Source: CALHVX01 sp964640725 (lineage in GTDB: Bacteria > Pseudomonadota > Gammaproteobacteria > Pseudomonadales > Azotimanducaceae). Taken from it: 36,669 nucleotides of DNA. Each line of letters opens with the position of its first letter. Position 1 is the stretch's first letter. The notes beneath the pieces are model-generated. The model was given only the letters and a program-made list of their open reading frames with translations, did not search any database and was not told where the DNA came from. The translations under genes and the position numbers were made by a program. This document shows, one piece after another, positions 15,657 to 24,091 of the stretch. Location of the stretch: assembly GCA_964640725.1 (NCBI GenBank), contig CAZXIJ010000033.1:1-36669 (forward strand). Direction: 5' to 3'.

Positions 15657-16784
15657 TCACGGCTGCAGGGTGACCTCCTGGAGCTGTCCGAGCACATCCA
15701 TGCCGAGCAGGCCATCGGTCTGGCGGGGCACATCGGCCAGGGCGATGACCTCGAGGGTCTCAAAACGCTGACCTCCGAAGATGAACTCAGCAACCTCGTA
15801 CACGGGCACCTCAATCGCGCCCGCCGCCGTATTGACCCGCGCCAGCCGCCGCAGGGGCTGGGCGCCGATCCGCGCCAGGGCATCGGGCGACAGGGCAGTC
15901 TGGGTCGCGCCCGTATCGAGCAGCAGGTTCAGGTTGCGGCCCGCCGCCTGCACATTGGCGAGCAGGGAGCGATCGCGCCGCTGCAGCTCAGGCTCGGTGC
16001 CGGTGGCGATGATCGAATCCCGCAGCGCCGCCACGGTAGCGGTGTCGACGCCATAGCCGGCGATCTCGTCCAGCACGCTCAGCGCATCGTCCTGCCGATT
16101 GGCAGCCAGATAGGCCTCGGCCAGCGCCAGCCGGTGCTGATCGTTCAGGGGCTCCCGCTCGACCAGGTTCTGGTACAGGGCGATGAGCGGGTCCGCCGCG
16201 ACCTCGACGGCCAGGGCAGGGTCCTGCGCTTGCTGCTGCTCGAGCGCATCGGCCGTGATTCGTGCCACCTCTTCCTGAACCAGAGACTCGCGCAAAGCCA
16301 TCGCCTCGGCCTGCTCTTCGGTAGTCAGGGGGGACTCGATAATGTCCAGGACCGGGCGCAGGGCGCCTTCAAAATCGCCGCTCGCGGCCAGGGCCTCGGC
16401 CCACTGGAAGCGAACGTCGTTGTCCCCGGGGTTGAGCGCCGCGTAGCGCGCCAGCAAATCGACGGCATCGTCGGTGGCCTCGGCCGCAACCAGATCTGCC
16501 GCGACCCGGCGCATGCCCTCGTACAGGGCCGCATGGTCCTGATCCCGCCCTTCGTGATTCGCCTGCTCCAGCAGGTCGACCAGGCCCGCCCAGTCGCGGT
16601 CCGTGACCGCTTCGGCGAAGCCCGCAACGGGCACCGCTGCCGGGAGCGGCACCGCGGCTCGGGTCGTCGCCGCCGGGGCAGCTTCGACCACCCAGTCCGC
16701 ATCGCGGTCACCCCAGCGTTTGCCGGAGACCAGGCCCATGGCAAAAGCCACCGTGATCAGAAGGATCCAATGCCAGGTTCTCAT
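15657..16784 (-). CDS. Membrane-anchored retropepsin-like aspartic protease with helical repeats
   Basis: The 375-residue product has an N-terminal membrane anchor (WHWILLITVAFAMGLVSG, residues 4-21). An Ala/Pro linker follows, then about 200 residues of TPR-like helical repeats (for example LLARYAALNPGDNDVRFQWAEALA). The C-terminal domain is a single retropepsin-like lobe with the catalytic LLLDTGATQTALS (Asp290) and a second motif GLLGMDVL. Single-lobe clan AA proteases act as dimers. The domain faces the periplasm if the anchor is a signal anchor. The substrate is unknown. The ATG at 16784 is preferred over a GTG at 16814 because it places the anchor at the N-terminus and has GGGAG upstream. 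It diverges from mfd. Confidence 0.82.
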   Translation of the reverse strand: MRTWHWILLITVAFAMGLVSGKRWGDRDADWVVEAAPAATTRAAVPLPAAVPVAGFAEAVTDRDWAGLVDLLEQANHEGRDQDHAALYEGMRRVAADLVAAEATDDAVDLLARYAALNPGDNDVRFQWAEALAASGDFEGALRPVLDIIESPLTTEEQAEAMALRESLVQEEVARITADALEQQQAQDPALAVEVAADPLIALYQNLVEREPLNDQHRLALAEAYLAANRQDDALSVLDEIAGYGVDTATVAALRDSIIATGTEPELQRRDRSLLANVQAAGRNLNLLLDTGATQTALSPDALARIGAQPLRRLARVNTAAGAIEVPVYEVAEFIFGGQRFETLEVIALADVPRQTDGLLGMDVLGQLQEVTLQP

Positions 16785-16813
16785 CAAATCGTTACACTCC
16801 CGGCCCCACGCCA

Positions 16814-16826
16814 CGGCACAGTGCCG
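16814..16826. promoter_or_regulatory. 13-base dyad between the retropepsin gene and mfd
   Basis: CGGCACAGTGCCG is a perfect palindrome around a central A, in the 73-base divergent region 32 bases before the mfd start. It could be an operator or a small hairpin in the mfd leader. Nothing links it to a known regulator. Confidence 0.25.
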
Positions 16827-16857
16827 ATGGGCGAAACCCTGTTCCTAACGCGGCCCC

Positions 16858-19800
16858 ATGAATCAAGTAGCAACCCGTCCTGCTGTCACTGCTAAAGCTG
16901 GTTTCAGTCCATTTGCACCGCCGGCGTTCCCTGAGCCGGGCGAGCGCCAGGGCTGGCGCGGCCTTCATGGTAGCTCGGAGGCGCTAGCGGTCGCCACCAG
17001 CGCATCGAAGCACGACTCGCTCACCGTTGTTGTGACCGAGGACACTGTCAGCGCGACCCGCTGGCTCGCGCAGCTGAGATTTTTCGCCCGGCCCGACCTG
17101 CCCGTCCTGCGCCTGCCGGACTGGGAAACCCTGCCCTACGATGCCTTCTCGCCCCATCAGGACATCAGCTCGGAGCGGATCGCCACCCTCGCCGCCCTGC
17201 CGGACACCCGGCAGGCGATCCTGGTAGTGCCGATCGCGACGGCTCTGCAGCGCCTGGTGCCCCGGGCGTTCCTTGCCGGACAACGCTTCGATCTGGCGGT
17301 CGGACAGTCCTTCAGCCTTGAGCGAGAAAGAAAGAAGCTGGACGAGGCCGGATATCTCGCGGTCGACACCGTCAGCGGGCCCGGCGAGTACGCCGTACGC
17401 GGCAGCCTCATGGACATCTTCCCCATGGGCACAGAGCGCCCGGTGCGGGTGGATCTGTTCGACGACGAGATCGAGAGCCTGCGCTACTTCGATGCCGAAA
17501 CGCAGCGCACTACAGATCGCATCGAAGCCATGCAGCTGTTGCCGGCCAATGAGTTCTCGCTGGATGCGGACAGCATCGGCGCCTTTCGGCGCCGCTGGCA
17601 CGAGACCTTCGACGTTGATGTGCGCCGCTGCAGCGTCTATCAGGACGTCAGCCAGGCGCTCAGCCCCAGCGGCATCGAGTACTACCTGCCACTCTTTTTC
17701 GAGCAGATGGACACACTGTTCGACTATCTGCCAGAGGATGCCCGGTGGGTGGTGGCCTGCGATCTGGAACCAGCCATCAGCGCCGTGCGCACAGAAGTCG
17801 AGGGCCGCTACGAGAGTCTGCGCCACGACGTGGAGCGGCCGCTGCTGGCGCCCGCGCAGCTGTGGCTGGCGAGCGATGCGTTTCACGCGCCGCTCAAAGG
17901 CAGCGCCGTTGTGCACCTGGCTGGCAGCCGCAAGCACGAGCAGCGCTTCGGGGCGCCAGCCCTGCCGGACCTGCGCGCCAACCCCCGCGCGCAGAAGCCT
18001 GCCGCAGCCCTCACGAGCTACCTCAACCAGGCGCCGCTGCCGACTCTGTTTGTCGCGGAGTCCGCCGGTCGCCGGGAAGTGCTGGACGAGCACCTGCGCC
18101 GCGCCGGCATTCAGACCAGCCCGGTCGACAGTTTCCAGGACTTCTGCGCAACTGTGCTGGCGACCGATCCGGCCCAGCCGCGGCCGGCGGCCAGCAGCCA
18201 TTGGCTGTGCATCGGCACGCTGGAAGAGTCCATGCAGTGCACGAGCGCACTGGTGCTCACAGAATTCGACCTGCTGGGCAGCCGGCCGAGCGAGCGCCGC
18301 GCGGCCGCAACCCGGGTCATGGACCCGGAACAGGTCATCCGCAACCTCACCGAGCTCCAGGTCGGCGCGCCGGTGGTGCACATCGACCACGGCGTCGGCC
18401 GGTACCTTGGCCTGACGACGCTGCCGATTGACGGCCAGGACTACGAGTTTCTGGCCCTGGAATACGCCGACGAGGCCAAGCTGTACGTACCCGTCACAGC
18501 GCTGCACCTGATCGGTCGCTACAGCGGCACCGAGGGCGCGCTGGCGCCGCTCCACCGGCTGGGGACCGACAGCTGGGACAAGGCCAAACGCAAGGCTGCC
18601 GAGCGGGCTCACGACGCCGCCGCCGAGCTGCTCAACATCTACGCCTTGCGGGCTGCCAAGGAAAGCCGGCGCTTTCCCGAACCGGGCCCGGACTACGACC
18701 GCTTTGCCGCGCAGTTTGCCTTCGAGGCGACGCCGGACCAGGCCAGCGCCATCGAAGAGGTGATCGCCGACCTGTGCGCCGACAAAACCACCGACCGGCT
18801 GATCTGCGGCGATGTCGGCTTCGGCAAAACCGAGGTTGCCATGCGCGCCGCCTTCGTCGCCGTGGCTGCCGGCCATCAGGTCGCGGTGCTGGTGCCGACC
18901 ACCCTGCTCGCCCAGCAGCACTACGAGTCCTTCAAGGACCGCTTCGCCGACTGGCCGGTCAACATCGACCTGGTCAGCCGGCTGCGCAGCGACACCGAGC
19001 TCAAGGAAACCGGCAAAAAGCTCGAAAACAAGAGCGTCGACATCCTCATCGGCACGCATCGACTGCTGAATCCAGCGATCCGCTTCGCGGATCTGGGGCT
19101 GGTCGTCATTGACGAAGAGCATCGCTTTGGCGTGCGGCAAAAAGAGCGGCTGAAGGCGCTGCGCTCGGAGGTGGATGTCATCACGCTGACCGCCACGCCG
19201 ATCCCCAGAACCCTGAATCTGGCCATGAGCGGGCTGCGCGACCTGTCGGTGATCGCGACCCCGCCAGCAAAGCGGCTCTCGATCAAAACCTTCATCCAGC
19301 AGTCCCGCAAACATGTGATTCGCGAGGCCATTCATCGGGAACTGCAGCGCGGTGGCCAGGTCTTTTACGTCCACAACGAGGTGAAGAGCATCGAGCGCGT
19401 TGCCAGCGAGCTGGCGGAGGCGCTGCCGGAAGCCCGGGTCGGCATTGGGCACGGGCAAATGCCCAAGCGCGAGCTGGAACAGGTGATGAACGATTTCTAT
19501 CACCGCCAGATCAACGTCCTGGTCTGCACCACCATCGTCGAGAACGGCATCGACGTGCCCAACGCCAACACCATCATCATCGACCGGGCGGATCGCTTCG
19601 GTCTGGCCCAGCTGCACCAGCTGCGCGGGCGGGTCGGACGCTCCAGCCGCCAGGCGTACGCCTACCTGCTGACGCCGGAGCCCCGGGCCATGACCGCCGA
19701 TGCCCGCAAGCGGCTCGAGGCGCTGGAGGCCTCCGGCGAGCTGGGTATCGGCTTTACCCTCGCCACCCACGACCTGGAGATTCGCGGGGCCGGAGAACTG

Positions 19801-20388
19801 CTGGGCGACGAGCAGTCCGGCCAGATCGAGGCGGTGGGCTACAGCATGTACATGGAGCTGCTCGATCGGGCGGTGCAGGCCATCCGGAGCGGCAAGACGC
19901 CCGACATGGACCGTCCGCTGGAGCCGACCCATCATGAGATCAACCTGCACGAGCCCGCCCTGATTCCGGACACCTATCTGCCAGACGTGCATAGCCGCCT
20001 GATTCTGTACAAGCGCATCGCCAACACGGACAACCGCGATCAGCTGGACGAGCTCAAGGTCGAGATCATCGACCGTTTCGGCACGCCGCCCGACCCGTTA
20101 CGGCGCCTGTTTGCCGTGACCGAACTGCGACACCAGGCTGCCACCCTGGGCATCGACCGCATCGACCTCGGCAGCAGCGGCGGTCGGCTCGAGTTCCGCA
20201 GCGACACTCCCGTCGAGCCCATCACCATCATCACGCTCATGCAAAAATGGCCGTCCACCTACCGCATGGACGGCGCGACCATGCTGCGGGTCAAGGAAAC
20301 GCTGCCGACCTTCGAGGCGCGGTATGATTTCGCGACGCAGCTGATGGCGCGCATCGCGCCCGGCAACGACAATAAAGCGCAACGATGA
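16858..20388 (+). CDS. mfd: Transcription-repair coupling factor
   Basis: Mfd removes RNA polymerase stalled at DNA lesions and recruits UvrA. The 1176-residue protein is full length (E. coli is 1148). It has the N-terminal UvrB-homology region (LRLPDWETLPYDAFSPHQDI), the RNA-polymerase-interacting domain near residue 500-560 (HIDHGVGRYLGL), and the RecG-like translocase with Walker A GDVGFGKTE at about 650. DEEH follows at about 750, then TATPIPRTL, VENGIDVPNANT and QLRGRVGRS, and a C-terminal TRCF domain. The ATG at 16858 has no obvious Shine-Dalgarno. It overlaps csiV by 4 bases. Confidence 0.98.
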   Translation: MNQVATRPAVTAKAGFSPFAPPAFPEPGERQGWRGLHGSSEALAVATSASKHDSLTVVVTEDTVSATRWLAQLRFFARPDLPVLRLPDWETLPYDAFSPHQDISSERIATLAALPDTRQAILVVPIATALQRLVPRAFLAGQRFDLAVGQSFSLERERKKLDEAGYLAVDTVSGPGEYAVRGSLMDIFPMGTERPVRVDLFDDEIESLRYFDAETQRTTDRIEAMQLLPANEFSLDADSIGAFRRRWHETFDVDVRRCSVYQDVSQALSPSGIEYYLPLFFEQMDTLFDYLPEDARWVVACDLEPAISAVRTEVEGRYESLRHDVERPLLAPAQLWLASDAFHAPLKGSAVVHLAGSRKHEQRFGAPALPDLRANPRAQKPAAALTSYLNQAPLPTLFVAESAGRREVLDEHLRRAGIQTSPVDSFQDFCATVLATDPAQPRPAASSHWLCIGTLEESMQCTSALVLTEFDLLGSRPSERRAAATRVMDPEQVIRNLTELQVGAPVVHIDHGVGRYLGLTTLPIDGQDYEFLALEYADEAKLYVPVTALHLIGRYSGTEGALAPLHRLGTDSWDKAKRKAAERAHDAAAELLNIYALRAAKESRRFPEPGPDYDRFAAQFAFEATPDQASAIEEVIADLCADKTTDRLICGDVGFGKTEVAMRAAFVAVAAGHQVAVLVPTTLLAQQHYESFKDRFADWPVNIDLVSRLRSDTELKETGKKLENKSVDILIGTHRLLNPAIRFADLGLVVIDEEHRFGVRQKERLKALRSEVDVITLTATPIPRTLNLAMSGLRDLSVIATPPAKRLSIKTFIQQSRKHVIREAIHRELQRGGQVFYVHNEVKSIERVASELAEALPEARVGIGHGQMPKRELEQVMNDFYHRQINVLVCTTIVENGIDVPNANTIIIDRADRFGLAQLHQLRGRVGRSSRQAYAYLLTPEPRAMTADARKRLEALEASGELGIGFTLATHDLEIRGAGELLGDEQSGQIEAVGYSMYMELLDRAVQAIRSGKTPDMDRPLEPTHHEINLHEPALIPDTYLPDVHSRLILYKRIANTDNRDQLDELKVEIIDRFGTPPDPLRRLFAVTELRHQAATLGIDRIDLGSSGGRLEFRSDTPVEPITIITLMQKWPSTYRMDGATMLRVKETLPTFEARYDFATQLMARIAPGNDNKAQR

Positions 20389-21491
20389 CTTCCATGAACC
20401 GCAATTCGACTCCCGGTACCGCAAAGCTTGCGCCCCTGGCCCGCTGCCTCGTACTGGCCCTGCTGGGCACGGCGGCCCTGGGCCACGCCGCATCCGCCCC
20501 GGAAGATCTTCGCGCCGAGCGCCACTACCGGGTCGAACTGATTGTCTTCGCCCGGCAGAACGTCACCGAGGCGAACACCACCGAAGTGCTGACGCGCACC
20601 GAGGTCTCGCCGCAGCCGGCGAACATCGCCAGCCTGCGCGGCGATCTGGACGCCTACCCCTTCGAGCTGGACGATCTGACGCGGCGCATGCTGGCGCGCG
20701 ACCGGGTCCGCCCGCCCGCGCCGGACACCCGGCTGACCGAGCTGTGGGGCATTCCCGAAACCGCTTCCGGCAGCGCTGATGCGCCGGCAGCGGAGCCTGC
20801 CCCCGCTGCCGGCCCTGAGGATCCCGCGGCCCAGAGCGCTCGCGAGCAGGCCGCGCTGCAGGAAGCGCTGGCCCAGGCGCTGCGTGCTGACGCGCAGCAG
20901 CTGGCTGCAGACAGCTACCGCTTTGACCCGTCGCGCCTGGCGCAGCTGAGCGATGTGCAGGCGCGCCTGCGCCGCCGCTACGAGATCCTTGTCGCCGGCA
21001 GCTGGCAGCAGCCCGTGCCCGCCCGGGACGCACCGCAACCGCTGCTGCTGCAAACCGGCCAGCGCTTCGGCGATCTGTTCCAGCTTGAGGGCTTTGTCGA
21101 AGTCACGATCAGCCGTTACCTGCATGTTCGAACCAACCTGAAGTACTTCGAGCCAGAGCTCGGCGCCTACCTGGTTGCCGCAGACCCGATGCTCGCTGAG
21201 TCGGTGCAGGCAGAGATCGCGGCGCAAGACGCAGCCGATGCAGAGGCCGCCGCGAGCACGCCCGTTTCTGGCGATCCGGCGAGTCAGGAGCCTGCTGCGG
21301 TTTTCGAGCGGGTCGTTCCGGAAGGCGACCACTTCATGGAGCTGGCCCAGCAGCGGCGCATGCGCAGTGCCGAGCTGCACTATCTGGACCACCCCAAGTT
21401 CGGCGTGCTGGTCAGAATCGATCCGGTCCCGGCCAGCCCGGAGCTGGCGGCAGCCTGGTCAGCCCTGCAGGCGTTCGAGCGCTCGCAGTAA
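20385..21491 (+). CDS. csiV: CsiV family exported protein
   Basis: The 368-residue product has a signal peptide (LARCLVLALLGTAALGHAASA) followed by RHYRVELIVFARQN, the hallmark of CsiV, a periplasmic protein linked to cell-shape integrity in Vibrio. A conserved core (YEILVAGSWQQPV, GFVEVTISRYLHVRTNL, MRSAELHYLDHPKFGVLVRI) is interrupted by two Ala/Pro/Glu-rich low-complexity stretches. It overlaps mfd as ATGA, the same arrangement as the gene after mfd in Pseudomonas. Its last 33 bases overlap the convergent phosphorylase gene. Confidence 0.88.
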   Translation: MTSMNRNSTPGTAKLAPLARCLVLALLGTAALGHAASAPEDLRAERHYRVELIVFARQNVTEANTTEVLTRTEVSPQPANIASLRGDLDAYPFELDDLTRRMLARDRVRPPAPDTRLTELWGIPETASGSADAPAAEPAPAAGPEDPAAQSAREQAALQEALAQALRADAQQLAADSYRFDPSRLAQLSDVQARLRRRYEILVAGSWQQPVPARDAPQPLLLQTGQRFGDLFQLEGFVEVTISRYLHVRTNLKYFEPELGAYLVAADPMLAESVQAEIAAQDAADAEAAASTPVSGDPASQEPAAVFERVVPEGDHFMELAQQRRMRSAELHYLDHPKFGVLVRIDPVPASPELAAAWSALQAFERSQ

Positions 21492-22205
21492 CACCGCCTG
21501 GGCCCGGGCGCTGCCGCGATCGGCAACGCGCCGCAGCTGGTCCATGTCAACCGCCCCGGGCACAACCCCCGCGGCTGGGTTAATCACCAGGCACAGGGCA
21601 GTCACAGCGATGCCTTTCTCGCGCAGCAACGGGACTTCTGGCATGGCCGTCATCCCGACGACCGCGTTGCCGTCGGCCGCCAGGCGTCGGACCTCGGCGA
21701 CGGTTTCGAGCCGCGGTCCCTGGGTACAGGCGTAGCAGCCGCCTTCGATGACGATTTCGTCCAGGCTGCTCGCCGCCTCGCTCAGCACGGCACCAAGATC
21801 GGCATCAAAGGGCTCCGCCAGCTCGAGGTGCTCGACCTGCTCGCCGTCGTAAAACGTGTGCTCGCGGCCATAGCTGTAGTCGATGATCTGATCGGGAATC
21901 ATCAAGGCTTCGGGCTTTAGCGCTGCCACGACGCCACCAACGCTGTAGCTGAGCAGCGCGCGGGTCACGCCGAGCTGCGCCAGGCAATCGGCATTGGCCC
22001 GATAGTTCACGACGTGCGGCGCCAGCTTGCGGGCCTCGTCATGCCGCGGCAGATAGTAGGCGCGGAAATCAGCGCCCGGCAGCGGAATCTCGCGGATCGG
22101 GCCCGAGGGCCGGCCATAAGCGGATTCCGGCGCCTGAATCGCGGGCCATTCCCGGGCTCCCGGCGGCGGCGCGCTGCCGCCAACGATCGCAACGGCGGTC
22201 GCCAT
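21459..22205 (-). CDS. S-methyl-5'-thioinosine / methylthioadenosine phosphorylase
   Basis: The 248-residue protein belongs to the purine nucleoside phosphorylase family of MTAP type, with LPRHDEARKLAPHVVNYRAN, VVGMTAMPEVPLLREKGI and NPAAGV. These enzymes split methylthio-nucleosides by phosphorolysis to methylthioribose 1-phosphate and a purine. The Pseudomonas homologue beside mfd-csiV (PA3004) uses methylthioinosine, so hypoxanthine would be the base released. This fits the upstream phosphoribosyltransferase, to which it is coupled by a 1-base stop/start overlap (TGATG). Which nucleoside is preferred is not evident from the sequence. Confidence 0.9.
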   Translation of the reverse strand: MATAVAIVGGSAPPPGAREWPAIQAPESAYGRPSGPIREIPLPGADFRAYYLPRHDEARKLAPHVVNYRANADCLAQLGVTRALLSYSVGGVVAALKPEALMIPDQIIDYSYGREHTFYDGEQVEHLELAEPFDADLGAVLSEAASSLDEIVIEGGCYACTQGPRLETVAEVRRLAADGNAVVGMTAMPEVPLLREKGIAVTALCLVINPAAGVVPGAVDMDQLRRVADRGSARAQAVLLRALERLQG

Positions 22206-22780
22206 CAGAGTATGTCGCTCAGGTCTTCCGGCAGGGCATAGATGCCGTCAAGGTTGCGCAGATAACCCTCGATGTCCATGCCCCAGCCCAGCAGGAAGCG
22301 GTCCGGGCAGTCCAGGCCGATGTAGTCCGCCCTGGTGGTCACGCCGGGCACCGCTTTGCGGGCGAGGACGGCACTGGATACCGCGCCGGCCCCGGCCTCT
22401 TCGCAAAAGCTCAGGAGCGCAGCGAGGGTCTTGCCCTCGTCCAGGACATCGTCGATCAGCAATACGTGACGCGTCGAGAGTTCGACCTCAGGCTGATGCA
22501 GCCAGCGCAACGCCTGCCCCGCGGTACTGCCCCGGTAGCGCGATACCTGCAGGCAATCCATGGTCAGGGGAAAGTGGAGCCGCTGGAGCAGCGCGCCGGC
22601 GAACGGCAGAGCGCCGTTCATGACGCACAAGACCAGCGGGTTGCGGTCCGCCAGGTCCGCGGTGATGCGCACCGCCATCTGGTCGATCGCGCGGAGCACC
22701 GCGTCCCGGTCAAAAAGGCACTCGGCGGCGGCCTGGGCGCGCTTGACGCGAGCGGGCGGTTCAGTTTGCAGTGTTGTCAC
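22205..22780 (-). CDS. Hypoxanthine-guanine phosphoribosyltransferase-like protein
   Basis: The 191-residue protein has the type I phosphoribosyltransferase fold, with the PRPP-binding loop VLLIDDVLDEGKTL at 106-119 and LVLCVMNGALPFAGALL near 49-65. The late segment DCPDRFLLGWGMDIEGYLRNL binds the purine. It would convert hypoxanthine or guanine with PRPP into IMP or GMP, recycling the base freed by the next gene. The N-terminal 20 residues are not conserved in type. The start is GTG. In several gammaproteobacteria nagZ lies here as well, but it is absent. Confidence 0.9.
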   Translation of the reverse strand: MTTLQTEPPARVKRAQAAAECLFDRDAVLRAIDQMAVRITADLADRNPLVLCVMNGALPFAGALLQRLHFPLTMDCLQVSRYRGSTAGQALRWLHQPEVELSTRHVLLIDDVLDEGKTLAALLSFCEEAGAGAVSSAVLARKAVPGVTTRADYIGLDCPDRFLLGWGMDIEGYLRNLDGIYALPEDLSDIL

Positions 22781-22819
22781 GAAATCAGCGTTCTCTGGAG
22801 TAAATGGCGGGTCCAGGTC

Positions 22820-24091
22820 CTAGAAGAACCGCGTCAGCTCCAGCTGCAGGAAATCGTCTCGCTGCAGGAAAGCTGATTTGGCGCTGCCGTCCTCGAAGGC
22901 CTGCAGCTCTGCCAACGCCGAACGCTCTCGCGTGCCGGCAAACGCGCGCCCTTCCAGGGCCAGCCGCCAATCCTGACCGATCTCGCGGCTGGCCTCCAGA
23001 CTTACCAGATATTCATCGGTCTCGGTGTCCCAGATCACGCCCAGCAAAGCCTGGGTGCCCCCGTCATCGTTCAGGGCCCAGCGGGCGCCAAGGGCCAGAT
23101 CGCGCTCGAATATGGTGTTCAGGGCGCCGTCGCCCCGCTCGTCCCAAAGATACTCGAGCACCAGTCCGAGGTCCGAGCGGCTGCCCAGCACGCCGACCAG
23201 GGTGCGCTCGAAGCCGATGTTGGCAGCGGCAAACCGCTCGCCATCCCCGCTGCGCGTCGTCGCCTCCAGCTTGAACGCCCAGTCTCCGTGCAGGTACTGC
23301 GCGTCCAGCCCGGTCTGGTCGATGACGTCGTAGCGCGGGACCAGGCGCGGCTCGCCGCCTGCCGGCACGGCAAGGGTCAGCAGGGGATCGCGATTGGTGC
23401 CGGAAAAATGGTACAGCCCCCAGCTGAGCGGGCCCGCAAAGTGGCTCCAGCGCACCGCACCGTCCACCCGCTGCTGTTCCGCGCCGGACTCGAAGCGCGC
23501 ATCGTCCGCCACCGGCAGGCCAAAGCGCAGCCGACCATCCGGACCGGGAAAGGTCCGCTCACGCGCCCCGGGCAGCAGGTAGAAATTGAGATTGCCAAAG
23601 GCACGGCTCAAAACCAGCTCCACCATGGGTTGGCCCAGCTTGTCTTCGCCATCGATGTTCTCGACCAGGTCGGTCTGGTTCAGCACATCGACCAGATGCT
23701 TGAATTCGGTGACGCCCCAGAACACCTGGCGAACGCCCACGTGCAGCTCAGCGCGATCGCCGATGTAGCTGTAAAAGGCTTCGCGAAAGTCGCCGTGAGA
23801 GCGATCGCTGTCCTGCGAATCCAGGCGCACAAAGGGACTCACCGTCACGCTGTGGCGACGATTTGCGGATTCGGCGAACCACTCGGCCTGCAGGCTGATG
23901 GAGGGCTGCCAGGATGACTGGCCGTCCGCCCCGCGGGCGAAGAAAGTGCGGTTCTGCAGCCCGAGGTCGAGGTCCAGATCACGCGTCCAGCCGGAGCCGT
24001 CCTGGGCCTGGCCGGCCGTCGCGCCGCAGAGCAGCAGCGCCAGCAGCGCCAGCAGCTGCCAGCGTATCAGGGGCAGTCCGACCGCCCGCAC
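22820..24091 (-). CDS. Outer-membrane beta-barrel protein of unknown function
   Basis: The 423-residue product has a signal peptide (LIRWQLLALLALLLCGATAGQAQ) and then many amphipathic strands with alternating pattern, such as WQPSISLQAEWFAES and HSVTVSPFVRLDSQ. It ends LQLELTRFF; the terminal phenylalanine is the recognition signal of outer-membrane barrels. DFREAFYSYIGDRAELHVGVRQVFWGVTEFKHLVDVLNQTD resembles the plug-proximal segment of DUF1302-like porins. It begins with GTG one base into the stop of the LolA-like gene (TAGTG). The pair usually accompanies an MMPL/RND-type transporter that is not in this window. The transported substrate is unknown. Confidence 0.75.
   Translation of the reverse strand: MRAVGLPLIRWQLLALLALLLCGATAGQAQDGSGWTRDLDLDLGLQNRTFFARGADGQSSWQPSISLQAEWFAESANRRHSVTVSPFVRLDSQDSDRSHGDFREAFYSYIGDRAELHVGVRQVFWGVTEFKHLVDVLNQTDLVENIDGEDKLGQPMVELVLSRAFGNLNFYLLPGARERTFPGPDGRLRFGLPVADDARFESGAEQQRVDGAVRWSHFAGPLSWGLYHFSGTNRDPLLTLAVPAGGEPRLVPRYDVIDQTGLDAQYLHGDWAFKLEATTRSGDGERFAAANIGFERTLVGVLGSRSDLGLVLEYLWDERGDGALNTIFERDLALGARWALNDDGGTQALLGVIWDTETDEYLVSLEASREIGQDWRLALEGRAFAGTRERSALAELQAFEDGSAKSAFLQRDDFLQLELTRFF

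Noticed and set aside
14186..15673. A 495-codon open frame antisense to the GltD-like gene
   Set aside because: It has no recognisable fold, while the opposite strand carries clear Fe-S, FAD and NAD(P) motifs.
16984..19992. A 1002-codon open frame antisense to mfd
   Set aside because: Its product has no recognisable domain and a His/Gln/Arg/Gly-biased composition typical of the complement of GC-rich coding sequence; mfd on the other strand is certain.
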